From contig CM055095.1 of the NCBI GenBank assembly GCA_029204225.1, positions 23,310,026 through 23,374,025 of the forward strand: a stretch of 64,000 nt of DNA. Reading direction: 5' to 3'. Shown here piece after piece: positions 23,262 to 34,820 of the stretch. The notes below the pieces were generated by a model that worked only from the letters and a program-made list of their open reading frames with translations, ran no database searches and was not told the DNA's origin. A program made the position numbers and the translations under genes. This DNA is from Diphasiastrum complanatum. Taxonomy: Eukaryota; Streptophyta; Lycopodiopsida; Lycopodiales; Lycopodiaceae. The stretch's first letter is position 1. Each line of letters starts with the position of its first letter.

Positions 23262-23672
23262 GACTGGAATCTTCATTACCCAACAACGGTACATTAAGCA
23301 AATTTTGAAGCGTTTCAAAATGGAAGATTGCAAGCCGGTTGCTACATCCTCAAGTGAAGCAGAATATAGAGCAACGTTTTCAGCCACTATGGAGTGTATA
23401 TGGCTGAGACAATTACTTGTCGATATGAAGCATGGCCAGCCTCAGCTACTCTCCTATTTACGGATAGTCAAAGTGCTATTGCCATTGCACGAAATCCAGT
23501 ATTTCATGCAAGAACAAAGCATATCGAGATCCACTGTCACTTTGTTTGGGAGAAGCTTCATAATGGCGACATCACGCTTGAATATTGTCCCACGGAGGAT
23601 AATATTGCAGATGTGTTCACTAAGGCATTGCCTAGACGACAAAGGAGGAGGAGACATGCAAGCAAAAGTTGA
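23262..23672 (+). pseudogene. Copia-D scrap: RT end and RNase H
   Basis: After the CACTA end, the same reading frame enters copia RT (TGIFITQQRYIKQILKRF). It then jumps by deletion to RNase H ([20 protein letters not shown]). A frameshift near 23400 moves the rest to another frame ([20 protein letters not shown] and [17 protein letters not shown]). About 100 residues between RT and RNase H are gone. It belongs to a different copia family from Copia-A. Confidence 0.8.
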
Positions 23673-24312
23673 TCGGTCACATTTATTGGTCGTTTGCTAT
23701 AGTTTTCCAGAGAGTTCAGAGTTGGAAGCATGGTGGAATCATTTCATTTACATTCTATTTGATTCTTCATGTTCTAGTTACATCTTGATATGTAAAATTG
23801 ATGTAAGAAATAGTGAAGCATCCCAAGTGGACACTATTCTCTATATCAATTATGGTTGTTTATATATTGAGCATTACATGATCATTGAAAGGAGATCTAT
23901 TATTAGGAAGAAGATCATTCTTATGATGGATCAAAGTTCTATTGTCAAAAACTATGCTAGGAGCAAGCATATTGAGATACAATATCATTTTGTGAGGGAG
24001 CAAGTCATTGCAAAGGAGGTGGAGCTTCAACATGTGTCTTCAAGGGAATGTGTTGCTAATATCTTCACCAAAGCATTGAGAAAAAGACTTGTTCATGAAG
24101 CATAGGACTTCACTTGGAGTATTATCAAAGTCTATGCTAAAACCAGTTGAAGAGGGAGTGTGAAAGATTCAACTAGTTTCATCACATTTTGCAATATTTT
24201 CATATTTGGCATATTGAGGCCAAAACTTGTTTTAGACTTAGAGGTTGAATTTTCAAAGTTCATTAGTCTAAATTTCATTTGAATAAACACTTTTTGAAAG
24301 TGTGGAAAAGTT
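23673..24312 (+). mobile_element. Copia-E 3' end: RNase H tail, PPT and LTR start
   Basis: Positions 23955-24105 encode a second, distinct RNase H tail (ARSKHIEIQYHFVREQ, then CVANIFTKALRKRLV). A purine run (gttgaagagggag, 24146-24158) precedes TGTGAAAGATTC at 24159, a good PPT and 3' LTR start. The LTR is cut near 24312, where Copia-A LTR sequence begins. Positions 23673-23940 have no recognisable coding. Confidence 0.6.
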
Positions 24313-24366
24313 GTCGTGGTTCCTTCACGAAAGCTTCGTGACTGTGAAATCCCACACGATCATCAG

Positions 24367-24378
24367 TGGTATCAGAGC
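24367..24378 (+). promoter_or_regulatory. PBS, initiator tRNA-Met type
   Basis: TGGTATCAGAGC lies one base after the LTR end CATCA. This is the standard plant copia primer-binding site, complementary to the 3' end of initiator tRNA-Met. Confidence 0.85.
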
Positions 24379-24481
24379 AGGTTATCCTATCATAATCTAA
24401 CATAGCCAAGAAGCTAGTAGATCCAAGAGACCAAGCATTCAAACAAACAACCATCAACAAGGGAATAGACTCCAAGAAGCA

Positions 24482-25375
24482 ATGGCTTCAATCAGCAGCA
24501 TGCAGAGCAAGATCTGCACAATACTTGATTCTTTAGGATCTAACTTTCTGGCCTGGAAAGTTAAGACATCACTGATACTCAAGGGTGAAGGACTATTCCC
24601 CTGGGTGGATGGCACAGAAGAAATGCCTACGACAACAGGCAAGGAGCTACACGAATGGAATGAGAAAAACGACAAGATAGTAGTATTGTTATCATCTTCC
24701 ATTGAAGATAGTCTCACACTTGACCTGGCTACACTCTCCAAAGCTAAGGAGATCTGGGATGCATTACTCACCATATTTCAGACGAAATCAAGAAGTCAAA
24801 TCATGATGTTGGAAGATCAGCTGACGAATTTGCAGTGGGATAGAAAAGACCTCACTTCTTTTGTAAGAAAGATGAAGAATCTGTTTTTGTCACTACACAA
24901 CTCTAGAGTAGAGAACGTTGTGTCAGCTGAGAAGTAGCTCACGTACCTATTGAGAGCCTTACCCAGATCATTCCAGACGACAAGAACCCTACTCGCAAAA
25001 GATCCTACCATAAATCTCAAAAAGACGATTGTCGAGATTCGAGAGGAAGTCGAGGCCAGAGAACATCTTGATCACAAAGATAGTTCTGACCAGACCCTCT
25101 ATGACAACAAAGAAAAATCCAAGAAACAATTTAAGCCTAAGAGGGAGTCAGATCAGAGGCAGGATCATGACCAGCAAGCAGAGGGGACCAACAGAGGCAA
25201 CTGGAAGACCAAAGGGAGGTCGAAACAACAAGGTGCAGACAAGAAGACTTGTGTGAGATGTAGAAGAGATGGGCATACAGTAGATACTTGATGGCTCAAT
25301 CCCAAGATTGATTGTATCCATTGCCATAAGAAGGGCCACGCAGCCATGGATTGTCGCCAAAATCCGTGAAACAAA
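24482..25375 (+). pseudogene. Copia-A gag
   Basis: It starts at Met 24482, about 100 bases after the PBS. It begins with NFLAWKVKTSLILKGEGLF, then the UBN2-type block (KAKEIWDALLTIFQTKSRS). It is open to 24935, where a TAG stands in place of a sense codon, probably Gln. The same frame continues to 25291 through a basic linker and a zinc knuckle CVRCRRDGHTVDT, whose last Cys codon is TGA. A second knuckle, CIHCHKKGHAAMDC, is intact. Two knuckles in tandem appear to be a family trait. Confidence 0.85.
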
Positions 25376-25499
25376 TTAGCACAGAACAAACAGGAGAACA
25401 ACAATAGTTCATCCTATGTCGAGGAGCCCGAGAGCTCAAAAATGAGAAAAGAAAGAACGAACAGAAATTGTTCGACCGCCTACATATGTGAAGACGTGT

Positions 25500-26042
25500 G
25501 TGCAGCTAGCATCTCACACACATGAGGTGATCCTAGACTCAGGAGCCACCTCACACTTCGTGACATCAAGATGAATAATGTCTGATTTCAGAAGTGCAGA
25601 TCCTTCAAGATTCATAGTTCTTGGAGATGGATCTAGACATCAAGTGAATGGTACTGGTTCACTACGGCTCAACACCAATGGTAGAGACAGACGACTCGAA
25701 GACATTTTGTTTGTGCCTACTCTGCAACAAGACTTGCTCTTTGTAGCAAGAATAGCAGATGCAGGGATGCGTGTGACATTTTCTGACGAAGCATGCAATG
25801 TGATTGATGCCAGTACCAGTACTTTGATCGCTCAAGGCAGAAGGAAAGGAAACCTATATCATCTGAAGGTACGCCTACCTATAGATCAAGTGCATCAGAC
25901 TCATGACGACTTGCCAGACACTCTGTGGCATAGAAGACTCTGTCACATGAATTCAATGGAACTTTACCAGAGAAGCCATCATGGAACAATAACAGAGGTC
26001 AGCATCTCAAATGCAACCAATTCGACCTCTTGTGATGCATGA
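25500..26042 (+). pseudogene. Copia-A protease and GAG-pre-integrase
   Basis: The protease active site ILDSGATSHFVT (about 25530-25565) is intact. A TGA follows at about 25570, where Trp is likely. The frame then runs from 25578 with IVLGDGSRHQVNGTGSLRL and ILFVPTLQQDLLFVARI, followed by the GAG-pre-integrase block LWHRRLCHMNSMEL. The end is a TGA after CDA, so the HHCC finger is incomplete. Confidence 0.8.
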
Positions 26043-26048
26043 GGCAAG

Positions 26049-27062
26049 ATGTCACGCACACCATTCATTAAAGACTCCTATAGAACGACAAAGATTCTGG
26101 AGCTAGTGCATTCTGACATCTGCGATCCATTCAATGTGATCTCAATAGGAGGCTCAAAATATTATATAGCTTTCATTAATGATTATAGCAAATTTGCAAG
26201 AGTGTATTTTATTCAAAATAAATCTGAAGCACTTGATAAATTCACTAAAAATGTGAATTGGGCTGAAAGATGTACAGGCAGCAAAGTGAAGTAGATCAGA
26301 ACAGATCGAGGTGGTAAATATATCTCAAATCACTTCACTGACTTCTACAATGATCGTGGCATCATTCACAGAAGAACTGCAACCTACACAGTGCAGCACA
26401 ATGGTGTTGCTGAACAAAAGAACATGACCCTGATGGAAGCAGCAAAATGCATGATGGCCTACTCGAAAGCTCCAAGGGCACTGTGGACTGAAGCAGTAGC
26501 TATAGCCGCATACATCCAGAATAGAACAGACAAGTCTGGTGTCCCTCACACGACACCACATGAGCTATGGTGGGGTAGAAAGCCCAATCTGTCTCACGTC
26601 AAAATCTTTGGCTATGCAGCATATGCACATATTCTTGACAAGCTTTGAAAGAAGCTTGATGAGAAAGCCGAGTAGCGATTCTTGGTAGGTTATGACAACA
26701 ACTCGTCATACTACAAAGTCTACATGCCATACACGAACACTGTGAAAACAGTGAGAGATGTCAGATTCGATGAGAGCAGGACAATGGCCAATGACAATCC
26801 TGTCGGCTACCAAGTTATGGAGAGACAGTACTATGACCTGTCGCCAATGACAGAGGAATCAGAGGACGAACACGAAAACAAAAATTTTTGAGTCGTCTCT
26901 CATTTGAGCGACGAATCTGATAAAGAAAGATTTGAGAGACAACTTGCTGCCGCAGTTCTTGTAAACCAAGATGGTTTCGGACCGAGCAGAGCAGACAAGG
27001 GCAAAGGCATAGTTGTCCTAGAAGGATCTCCCAGAAGGTCGACAAGACACAAACAGCGCCAG
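26049..27062 (+). pseudogene. Copia-A integrase
   Basis: The first catalytic Asp is in LVHSDICDPF. AFINDYSKFARVYF has Asn where the family has Asp (DDYS). After a TAG near 26292 comes IRTDRGGKY with the second Asp, and then HNGVAEQKN with the catalytic Glu but an altered following residue. The C-terminal part (26391-26648, 26682-26891) has HELWWGRKPNLSHVKIFGYA and FLVGYDNNSS, with stops at 26646, 26673 and 26889. The frame runs on as the acidic linker to about 27062. Position 27037 in this linker is where the tandem unit starts. Confidence 0.85.
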
Positions 27063-27755
27063 TAAGATATGTGCTAGGCAGCTCAACTTCCACATCATAA
27101 GAGTTTAGCGGGTTCAGTGGCAAACCACAGACTTTCGAGGAGGTGATTGAAGGTCCAAAAAAGGATAGATGGATCCAAGCCATGAACAAAGAGATGGAGT
27201 CCATGAGGAAGAACCAAGTATGGACGTTGGAGCCATTACTACATAAGCACAAGATTGTCAAATGCAAATGGGTCTTCAAGCTCAAATACGAACCAGACGG
27301 GAATGTGACGAAATACAAGGCAAGATTGATATGTGGACGACACTCTAATACTTTGTAGGAGTGAGCAGCTAATTGCTGAAGTAAAGGCAGACATCTCAAA
27401 ACATTTCGAGATCGTGGATCTGGGAGAAGCCAAGTGTTACCTAGGCTTACAAATTGAAAGGGACTACGAGGGAGGTAAGTTATACCTTCACCAGTCTAGA
27501 TACACCCAGAAGATCCTAGAGGACTTTGGGATGCTGAACTACAAAGAAGCAAACACTCCAATGCTCGTAGGGACGGTGCTGATGAATGATGACTGTCCAA
27601 AGACTGAGGAAGAGAGAGAACAGATGCAACTCACACCTTATAGAAAGCTGATAGGATCACTGATGTACCTTGCAAACAACACACGTTCTGATATTGCTTA
27701 TGTAGTATTCAGGATGAGCCAATTCTGCACAAATCCAGGCTTGAAACATTGTTAG
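27063..27755 (+). pseudogene. Copia-A residual RT with core deletion
   Basis: Frame one (27143-27358) covers the RT N-terminus (RWIQAMNKEMESMRKNQVW, then KWVFKLKYEPDGNVTKYKAR). At about 27330 the sequence jumps to VDDTLILCRSEQL in another frame (27333-27755). It continues with CYLGLQIERDYEGGKLYLHQ and SLMYLANNTRSDIAYVVF. Compared with the minus-strand copy at 15889-16749, the whole block from VAKGFSQ to just before YVDD is missing and the phase is shifted. Polymerase activity is lost. Confidence 0.85.
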
Positions 27756-28512
27756 ATTGCAAAATGAATTTTGCAATATTTTCAATTAACAAGGGATTAT
27801 GGCTTGTGTTACTGTCATGGTGCAGGTTTCAGGATACTTTCCTACAACGACGCTAACTGGGCATCTCTCAAGGATGACTTTAAAAGCATCTCAGGAGGAT
27901 GCACCATCGCATTAGGAGCAGCAGTTCTCTAGGTCAGCAAGAAGCAGATCATTGTAGCCCAGTCATCCTACGAACCAGAACATTTTGCAGCGGCAAAGAT
28001 GGCCAACAAAATAATCTGGCTAAGACAGTTTCTGGATGAATTGGAAAAAACAAGGAACGAGCCCCTAGTCTTGCAGATGGACAACACCTCTGCAATACAC
28101 CTAGCGAAAGATCCAGAACGAAACACATTGTGAATAAGTACTACTTGATCAAGGATCTAATTGAAAGAAGATGTTGCAAACCACTTTCATCGGAACAAAA
28201 GACATGGTTGTTGACATCTTCACTAAAGCCCTGGACAAAGGAATCTTTGAGAGACAAAGGAGCAGTCTTGGGATCGTAAAGCTATCATGCTTTGAGAGGG
28301 AGCTGAAGAAACGAAATGTTTCTAACTACAAAGCCTTGCTAGCCTTCAACCCTCAACCTGACGAAGATGTTTGCGAACACGAAAGTCAGGAGACACGAAG
28401 CACGAAAAGTTTCGCAAATGCAAAAGTCAAAGGAAACGAAGACGAATGGTTCGTAAACACGAAAGTCAAAGCAGACAAAGACGAACAGTTCGCGAACACA
28501 AAAGATTCATGA
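27756..28512 (+). pseudogene. Copia-A RNase H with acidic repeat extension
   Basis: RNase H is spread over broken frames to 28160 (for example RQFLDELEKTRNEPLVLQMD, then a short deletion). The last frame, 28171-28512, starts MLQTTFIGTKDMVVDIFTKA and ends the catalytic domain with GIFERQRSSLG. It then carries about 60 extra residues with repeats of the type SFANAKVKGNEDEWFVNTKV and KADKDEQFANTK. The family RNase H normally ends soon after the TKAL block, so this tail is unusual. The minus-strand copy shows the same tail. Confidence 0.75.
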
Positions 28513-28679
28513 ATGTGAATCTTTTGCGGTCTGGCACGAGAATCTTTTGCCGTCCATTACGAGAGAAGACAAACGACCAAAACAAAACCAATGACGGAAA
28601 CGAAACTTTATCCTATCCTCCACGCTCCAAAGAGTACCAACGAGATCATGCAAGTACCCAGAAGTACAAATATTTGATC

Positions 28680-29347
28680 TGATGGCATGATTTCAGCAGA
28701 TACATTTTGGGTCATGGCTAATCTGCCACTCTTTTAATTCCCTGATTAGTTGTAGATGCTTAATCACTCTAATCTCAGATTTACATAGAGCGACTATACT
28801 TACTAGATGATACTTGACATATAGATCAACAGAATACACATACAGTGTAATGTAGAAGTCTGATGCAAGTAAGCAATCAAGATGAAATACAGACAACAAG
28901 TCCGTCTGCGTGCGAGACGAGCTCTATGATCAGGATCCATGGAGATCCAACTGTCCTCTAGTAAAACGAGACGGTTACTCATGAGAGAACCGTGTTTCTC
29001 CCATGCCAATGCATTGCGTGGATTTGCATGCAGTGCTTGAAGAAATCAGAAAAAGATCAATATAGATGATTCTTCTTGCTGTGTCTGATCTCGAATGCAA
29101 ATGCGTCTGCTGTTATTCGTATGTCTAAGTTTTCTTGTTCATTTGAATTCCACACCTTGGTTGAAGCTATGTTGAATGCTGCATTAATTTTATAAATGTA
29201 GATCACAGTACCTAACTACACTCTGGAGGACTATAGGAGTGATTCAGCTGGCAGTGTCCAACGATCGCATCTGGACTCCATCCGAGGGCAAGAGAGTTGT
29301 GGGTCCTTCGTGAAAGCTTTGTGACTACAAAACCCACGCGATCATCA
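28680..29347 (+). repeat. Copia-A 3' LTR
   Basis: It starts TGATGGCATG and ends GATCATCA (5-bp inverted repeat TGATG/CATCA). The length is 668 bp. It matches the reverse complement of 14323-14998, and its last 40 bases match the stub before the PBS at 24367. Identical copies apart from a few SNPs lie in the other two units. Confidence 0.85.
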
Positions 29348-29532
29348 AATCCTAAGGGTAACACTTATCCAAGGGTCTCATGACTCCATACCTCTAACTA
29401 AGGTATAGTCACTTGCCTGCCCTTATCCAAGGGTACATATTTTTAATCCTAAGGGTACCTTGCCATGTAGCCCCCAACACTAAATGGACTAATAGGGGTC
29501 TGAAGTACTGCTAGTTACATAGGTATGTAACA
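29348..29532 (-). repeat. Truncated gypsy LTR (unit 1)
   Basis: The minus strand reads TGTTACATACCTATG from 29532, just after the polypurine tract GTTTAGGGGGAAGGAA (29548-29533). It is the start of a gypsy 3' LTR, cut at 29347 by the Copia-A LTR. Internal repeats cttatccaaggg and aatcctaaggg(t)a occur twice each. Copies lie at 40592-40776 and 51836-52020. Confidence 0.7.
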
Positions 29533-30655
29533 TTCCTTCCCCCTAAACTTAAATTTTTTCCTTGTAGGAAAAAATTTAGAAAATTCTTCTGGAGATCAGC
29601 CTCCTTTTCCCAGGTATCCTCCTCTTCAGATCTGCCCCTCCACCTGACTAAAAATTTCCAAAGCACTCTACTCCGTAGAGTCTTCTGCCGGCTATTAACA
29701 ATCGCCTCGAGTTCAGGTGGTCCACTCACAGACTCATCACAAAGAAGTTCCACTAGATCTTCCACAGGGAGCAGGGTCTCCCCAACCCCTAACGACGGTT
29801 TTGACTTACTAACGTGGAAAACAGGATGAATTCCAACGTTAGCTGGAAGGTCTAGTTTGTATGCGACCTTGTTTATCACTTGGATAACCTTAAAAGGACC
29901 GCAATACCTAGGCACCAACTTTGCACACTTACCAGTTTTCTAGCCCCTAGAGTGACTAGGGACTCTCAAAAACACCCAATCATTGAGCATGAATACCTTG
30001 TGCTTCCGAGATAGATCAACATAGTGCCTTGCCCTGTCTTGGGCACTTCTTATGCTATCTTTAGCCAATTGTAATATTTCTTTCATATCCACAAGGAAAT
30101 CAGCTGCGGCTTGCACTCGTAGGTTTTTCATGTCAACACTAATTGGTGATCGAGGCTGAAAACCATACATAAGCATGAAAGGGCTGAATTTTGTCGATGA
30201 ATGTTTTGCACTGTTATATGCAAATTCCACCAATGGAAGGTACTATTTCCAATCAGACTACCGATGGCCCACATATGCTTGAAACATATCCTCCAACGTC
30301 TGACTGGTCCTTTCTGTTTGACCATCCGATTTTGGATGGTCTGTAGAACTCATACTTAAAGTTGTTTCCAACTTTTCAAATACTGCTTGCCAAAAATTCC
30401 TAGTGAATTTGGGTCATGATTACTAACAATATCGCGAGGCAGCCCGTATAGTCAAAAAAGCTTCTCAACAAATAGTTGAGCTAGTTTAGAAGCTTTAACA
30501 GTAGTTTTTGTTGGGATAAATTGAGCAAACTTCGTAAGTCTGTCAACAATGACCCAAACTAAATTGTGGCCCTTCCCTGTACATGGAAGCCCGACCACAA
30601 AATTCATAGATATACTTTCCCACTTTCCAGTAGGAATATCTAAAGGATGTGATGT
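29511..30655 (-). pseudogene. Gypsy integrase core and chromodomain (unit 1)
   Basis: Read leftward, 30673-30452 holds PLDIPTGKWESISMNFVVGL and VWVIVDRLTKFAQFIPTKT, the gypsy integrase core with its first Asp regions. The frame 30233-29940 has VEFAYNSAKHSSTKFSPFML and the DRARHYVDLSRK segment. The frame 29918-29511 has RYCGPFKVIQVINKVAYKLD, IHPVFHVSKSKP and a C-terminal chromodomain-like WKFLVRWRGRSEEEDTWE. The chromodomain points to the chromovirus clade. Breaks between the frames inactivate it. The N-terminal HHCC finger is missing because opposite-strand sequence begins at about 30656. Confidence 0.85.
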
Positions 30656-31160
30656 TAGTAGGATATGTGCCACTCTGTGCTAACTGTAAAGGCAAAGGGC
30701 ATGTCACTGCCGAATGTCCTCTGCCACAACAGTTGTGGTCTAAACCGAGGTTTGTAAACTCGCCTAGAGAAGATGAGCTTCGGCCATCTAAAACTAACAG
30801 TGACATAGTAGTTCAAAGGATAGAAGTAGAGTTCGAATCACAAGATCAAGACCATCAATGGCCTGATTTAGATATAGAGATAAATAAAGTAACTACTAGA
30901 ACTAATAAAGATTCTTCAACTCTTAAAGATAAGAAGAAAACTAAGAAGACCGAGGAAGGGGAGAGATTGTCACATTAAGTATACCTACATACAGCAATAA
31001 AGTAGAATATGTAGATAGAGGAGATTATCGAGTTCCAGAGATTAGTGCTATTATAGGAGACCATATTATTGATAGAATACTAATAGACTTAGGATCCAGT
31101 ATCACCTTAATAACTGAAACGATGGTTAAGGAGTTAGGATATAGGTCCATAAAAATTTGA
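30656..31160 (+). pseudogene. Gypsy gag-knuckle and protease fragment, opposite strand (unit 1)
   Basis: The plus frame 30649-30978 contains CANCKGKGHVTAEC (30676-30717), a perfect CX2CX4HX4C knuckle, and then a Lys/Glu-rich linker. A frameshift near 30965 leads to a protease frame with IIGDHIIDRILIDLGSSIT, where the family has a D(S/T/D)G-type active site (here DLG). It is about 505 bp long and sits between minus-strand IN and minus-strand RNase H. It is therefore an insertion or a mosaic joint from another gypsy element. Confidence 0.75.
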
Positions 31161-32160
31161 GTGAAAGAATATTCATTCGGTTCACCAATCTGACTAGGAG
31201 CATCTGCAACTTGATTAGAGCTGTCTCTTACATAACATATTTCATGATCAAATTCTTGCATCAATTTGGCTCATCGAGCTTTCCTACCTCAAAGATCATG
31301 TTGATTACAAAAGTACTTATGATATTGGCGATCCATATACACTATAAACTTACAACCATAAAATTAGTGTCTCCAAGTTTTAAGTGTATGGACAACTGAA
31401 AATAATTCCTTTTCTTGCGTAGTATAATGCACTATGAAGACCTGTGAAATTTTTGCTTTCAAACTCTAGCGGCCTATCATTCCATAACATAACTGCTCCA
31501 ATTGCAATATCACTTATGTCAATTCTCACAATGTAAGGCTGGTCTAGTTCTATAAAATGTGAGCCGAGACAATCAGGGTCTTAAGTCTTGCAAGACTTTG
31601 ATTCAGTTTCTCATTCCATACAAAAAATGGACTAGGTTGATTCCTCTTTTTCTTTTTGTTAACAATTCTTTTCTTCCAGATTATTGAGTAGTGCCACCAC
31701 TTTGGCACAATTCTCAATAAATCTTTGAAGGAAAACTGTAAATCTTAAAAATGATATAATTTGCTTGACAATTTGCGGAATCAGCCTCAACAACTATCTT
31801 GATTTTATCTCGTCAATCTAGATCCCATATGCAGTGATCTTATGACTAAAATAAACATGGTTATGCTTAAAACATTCACACTTCAATTCCTTAGCATAAA
31901 GTAACTCTTGTTGGACTTTTATCAAGATAGTTTTGATATGCTCTATGTGCTCCTTGAAGGTCTTACTATAGACGAGAATATCATAAAATGTACTATCACA
32001 AATTTTCCCAAATATGGATGAAACAAATCGTTCATCATTTGTTGAAACGTTGGTGGAACTTTTGTTAACCCAAAAGGCAACATTAAGAAGTCCTAATGGC
32101 CAAATTTGGTACAAAATCCAGTCTTTAGCTTGCCAAACACCAATGTTGATCTTCACTAGA
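31161..32160 (-). pseudogene. Gypsy RT and RNase H remnants (unit 1)
   Basis: The frame 31264-31161 reads MQEFDHEICYVRDSSNQVAD followed by APSQ, the gypsy RNase H end (family: N.VADALSR). The frame 32156-31818 contains STFYDILVYSKTFKEHIEHI and YAKELKCECF, the RT segment after the YLDD box. Here FYDI stands where the family has (Y/F)(L/I/V)DD, so a catalytic Asp is lost. Several stops lie between. Confidence 0.7.
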
Positions 32161-34820
32161 ATTTTGCATTAAACTCTTAAAAAAAAATAGTCAGGCCTAG
32201 GATAGATGAACCAAATGACATTTGTAAAATCATCTTCATGAATAATTGTATCCTTCAAGGATGATTCACTGTGTTCTCTATATAAAGCTTACAAGTAGCC
32301 TCCATAGGAAGATCAAAACAACTGTCCATACTACTAATTTTTTTAAGGATAGATATAACATACTTTCATTTATGACCAACAATAAAAGTAGCACATTGAC
32401 GTTTCTAGATTTTTGTCATTAGAATATAATGAAAATGTAAAATAGGCCCTTTAAGTCACAAATCAATGAAGAGATGACATAATTACCACCATGCATCAAG
32501 TAGAGATAATGTTTATTCCAAATGAATTCAAGAGTAGATGAAATCTTATGGCTTGGGTCTCTAAATCACAACTTTCATAATATTAACTTCTCAATTTGCC
32601 CTAAAATTGATTATTTCAGGTATTGGAAAATGTAAATGGCATAACTTAAAATCACTCGCAACTCTTACAATGCATCAAGAATCTATACAACATAATACAA
32701 CAAAAATGATCAAAAGAATGTGCACGCAAATAGAACAAGAGTAGCTACTATTATTGTAGATCAAAGAGGACATACAATGAACAACGAGGTTTTGAGCCCT
32801 TTTCTATTGTTAATTGGTGTCTTTCTTGATGTCATAAAAAACTCTTTCATATTATTAGATATTAATCAGCTAGATCTCGTGGACTAATCAGTAATTTATG
32901 ACCTATTTTTTTTGTAAATCAAGCTGTAAGATGATGTACATTTTTCCTTTGATTTAGTCCTTGATAATTGTCAAAGATAGTTGATTCAATTTGATGGTCG
33001 TAAATTGTTGGCAATTGGCAATCATTATGTTGATTTGATTGTCATGGATGATTGAAATTTTATTGATGAGTTCAACATATGTCAAGGCTTGCATCAAGTT
33101 CTCAATACTCCTTGTTAATGTAAATTGAACCATCGTTCAATCATCAAGTTTGAAATTTTCTTGCATTAAAAACGCTTCTTCCTTGGCAATGATTTCGTAA
33201 GAATATGGGCACACATCGATTGTGTTTTGCGAGACAACTAGTTAGAGTTAGTGAAGCCTATCAATAATGGCAATGCATTGTTTGAAGTTTATATACCATC
33301 ACAACATAGTCCCAACTATGTGGTTCCTTTCATGTATCTAACTTGAATCCTTTTTACAACTTTCCAATGAGTTGCTCCCAAATTCGATAGAGATTGGACA
33401 AACCATTGCATACATTGATTAACACAGCAGTGAACTATATGAAATTTTTTCCATTTCAGCTTGTTTTCCTTAATGTTTAGAACTGATGTCTCTAGAAATT
33501 TCAAGCGTAGTTATAGGCTATATAAGCATGCCAAGCTTTGACGGAGGATTGATTCTAGGAAAGGCACTTCCAAGAGGATTCTAAGCCATGGAACATGTTA
33601 TGAGTTACTTATCATCCTTAAGTATCATCATCTATGATATGGTCACATATTTCTATAAAAGCTCAAAGATGGTTGAAGTCCTAGGCTCAGAGGTATAGAG
33701 TTTATGGATGAGGGGAAGTCAAATAACTATTCCTATAGGGTTTTAGGTACTGCAAATTGATTCACGATGGTGGCACAAAGGAACAAAAAATGTGTAGAAA
33801 TTAGGTGATTGCAAATCTTAGCAAGCACAATTTTCCAAGGGCACAACTGGGTGACTAGCAACTCCATATATAACATTCTCACATCTAGTCATGTACCTGT
33901 CACTCTTGTGGTTGAATAATTTCACTCAATGAAGCCTTGAAACTTTTGCCATTATTGAGTGACTCAATCACAAATGCCAAAAAAGACAATCATGATTGAA
34001 TGTTACCCACACCTCAAGCACCAAAAAGCCTAGCCACATAACCAAAGATTTCAGGGATGAGGCAAACATGTCTTGCCTCCATGGAAGTTGTCTATAGTGT
34101 AACACAAGGAAATTATACATGAGCAAAATATTACCCATTTTTAGATTGACAAAAAGCATAATGTATTATTTTTTGAGAGATATGAGAAAAAATTCACGTG
34201 CGATAATACATGGCAAACGTTTACTTTGCAAAAATACACGACCATTTCATTTCATGATCTGAATCTAATAAATGCATGTATATATTCTCTTTCATAATTG
34301 TCATGTGAGATGAAGCCATATGTAATCCAATACGCAATGGGAGCCCGCCATTCTCCCTAGCTTAAACTCCCAAAAAACTAGGGGCTGAGCCTAAAAATTA
34401 TTTAGTCATGGCTAGAGCGTCTGAACTTTTTTGGCAATCTTTAGGGGCACCTTCCATAATACCTAAAGAAAGTAAACAATGGTGTGACTGAGTGCAATAT
34501 CATTGCACATCACGAAAAGGGAAAAACACCCCATCCAAAATTAAAAATTCCAAAAGCTCATGTGGCCAGTGTTAGAGCGCCTTTCCATGTTCACCCCCTC
34601 ACCCAGGCAGAGTGACAAAAGGCAACAACATGGGTTGTTCAACCAGTGAGAGGGTTTGCAAGTATTCCAAAAATCAACTCTCAAAAAGAAAGAACGGGTT
34701 CTCTCAAGATGAGATAGGGTGACACAGGCACGAGGGGGTGAGCATGGAAAGGGCCTCTTAGAGGAATGGCTAGTGACTTACTCCTTATGCCTTAGGTGTG
34801 AACATTATCTATTTCGTATT
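32161..34820. other. Decayed AT-rich spacer with one copia scrap (unit 1)
   Basis: Most of this stretch has no recognisable coding. At 33316-33450, minus strand, a frame reads WFVQSLSNLGATHWKVVKRI and ends RYMKGT. This is the copia RT/RNase H connection (family: S.FM..P...HW.A.KRILRYLKGT). Positions 33510-34800 hold nothing I can name. Copies lie at 43405-46064 and 54649-57308. Confidence 0.5.

Larger units (their letters stand above)
24313..29347 (+). mobile_element. Copia-A, plus-strand copy (first array copy)
   Basis: A Ty1/copia element with a 5' LTR stub (about 24313-24365, ending CATCA), tRNA-iMet PBS (24367-24378), gag, protease, integrase, a residual RT, RNase H and a complete 3' LTR (28680-29347). 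It lacks the RT core, so it could not copy itself. The part from 27037 onward is included in the 11,244-bp tandem unit and therefore recurs at 38281-40591 and 49525-51835. Confidence 0.9.

Noticed and set aside
19000-23400. CACTA terminal inverted repeats
   Set aside because: I looked for CACTA ends on both sides of the tnp2 region and found no convincing pair; the right side is replaced by copia sequence.
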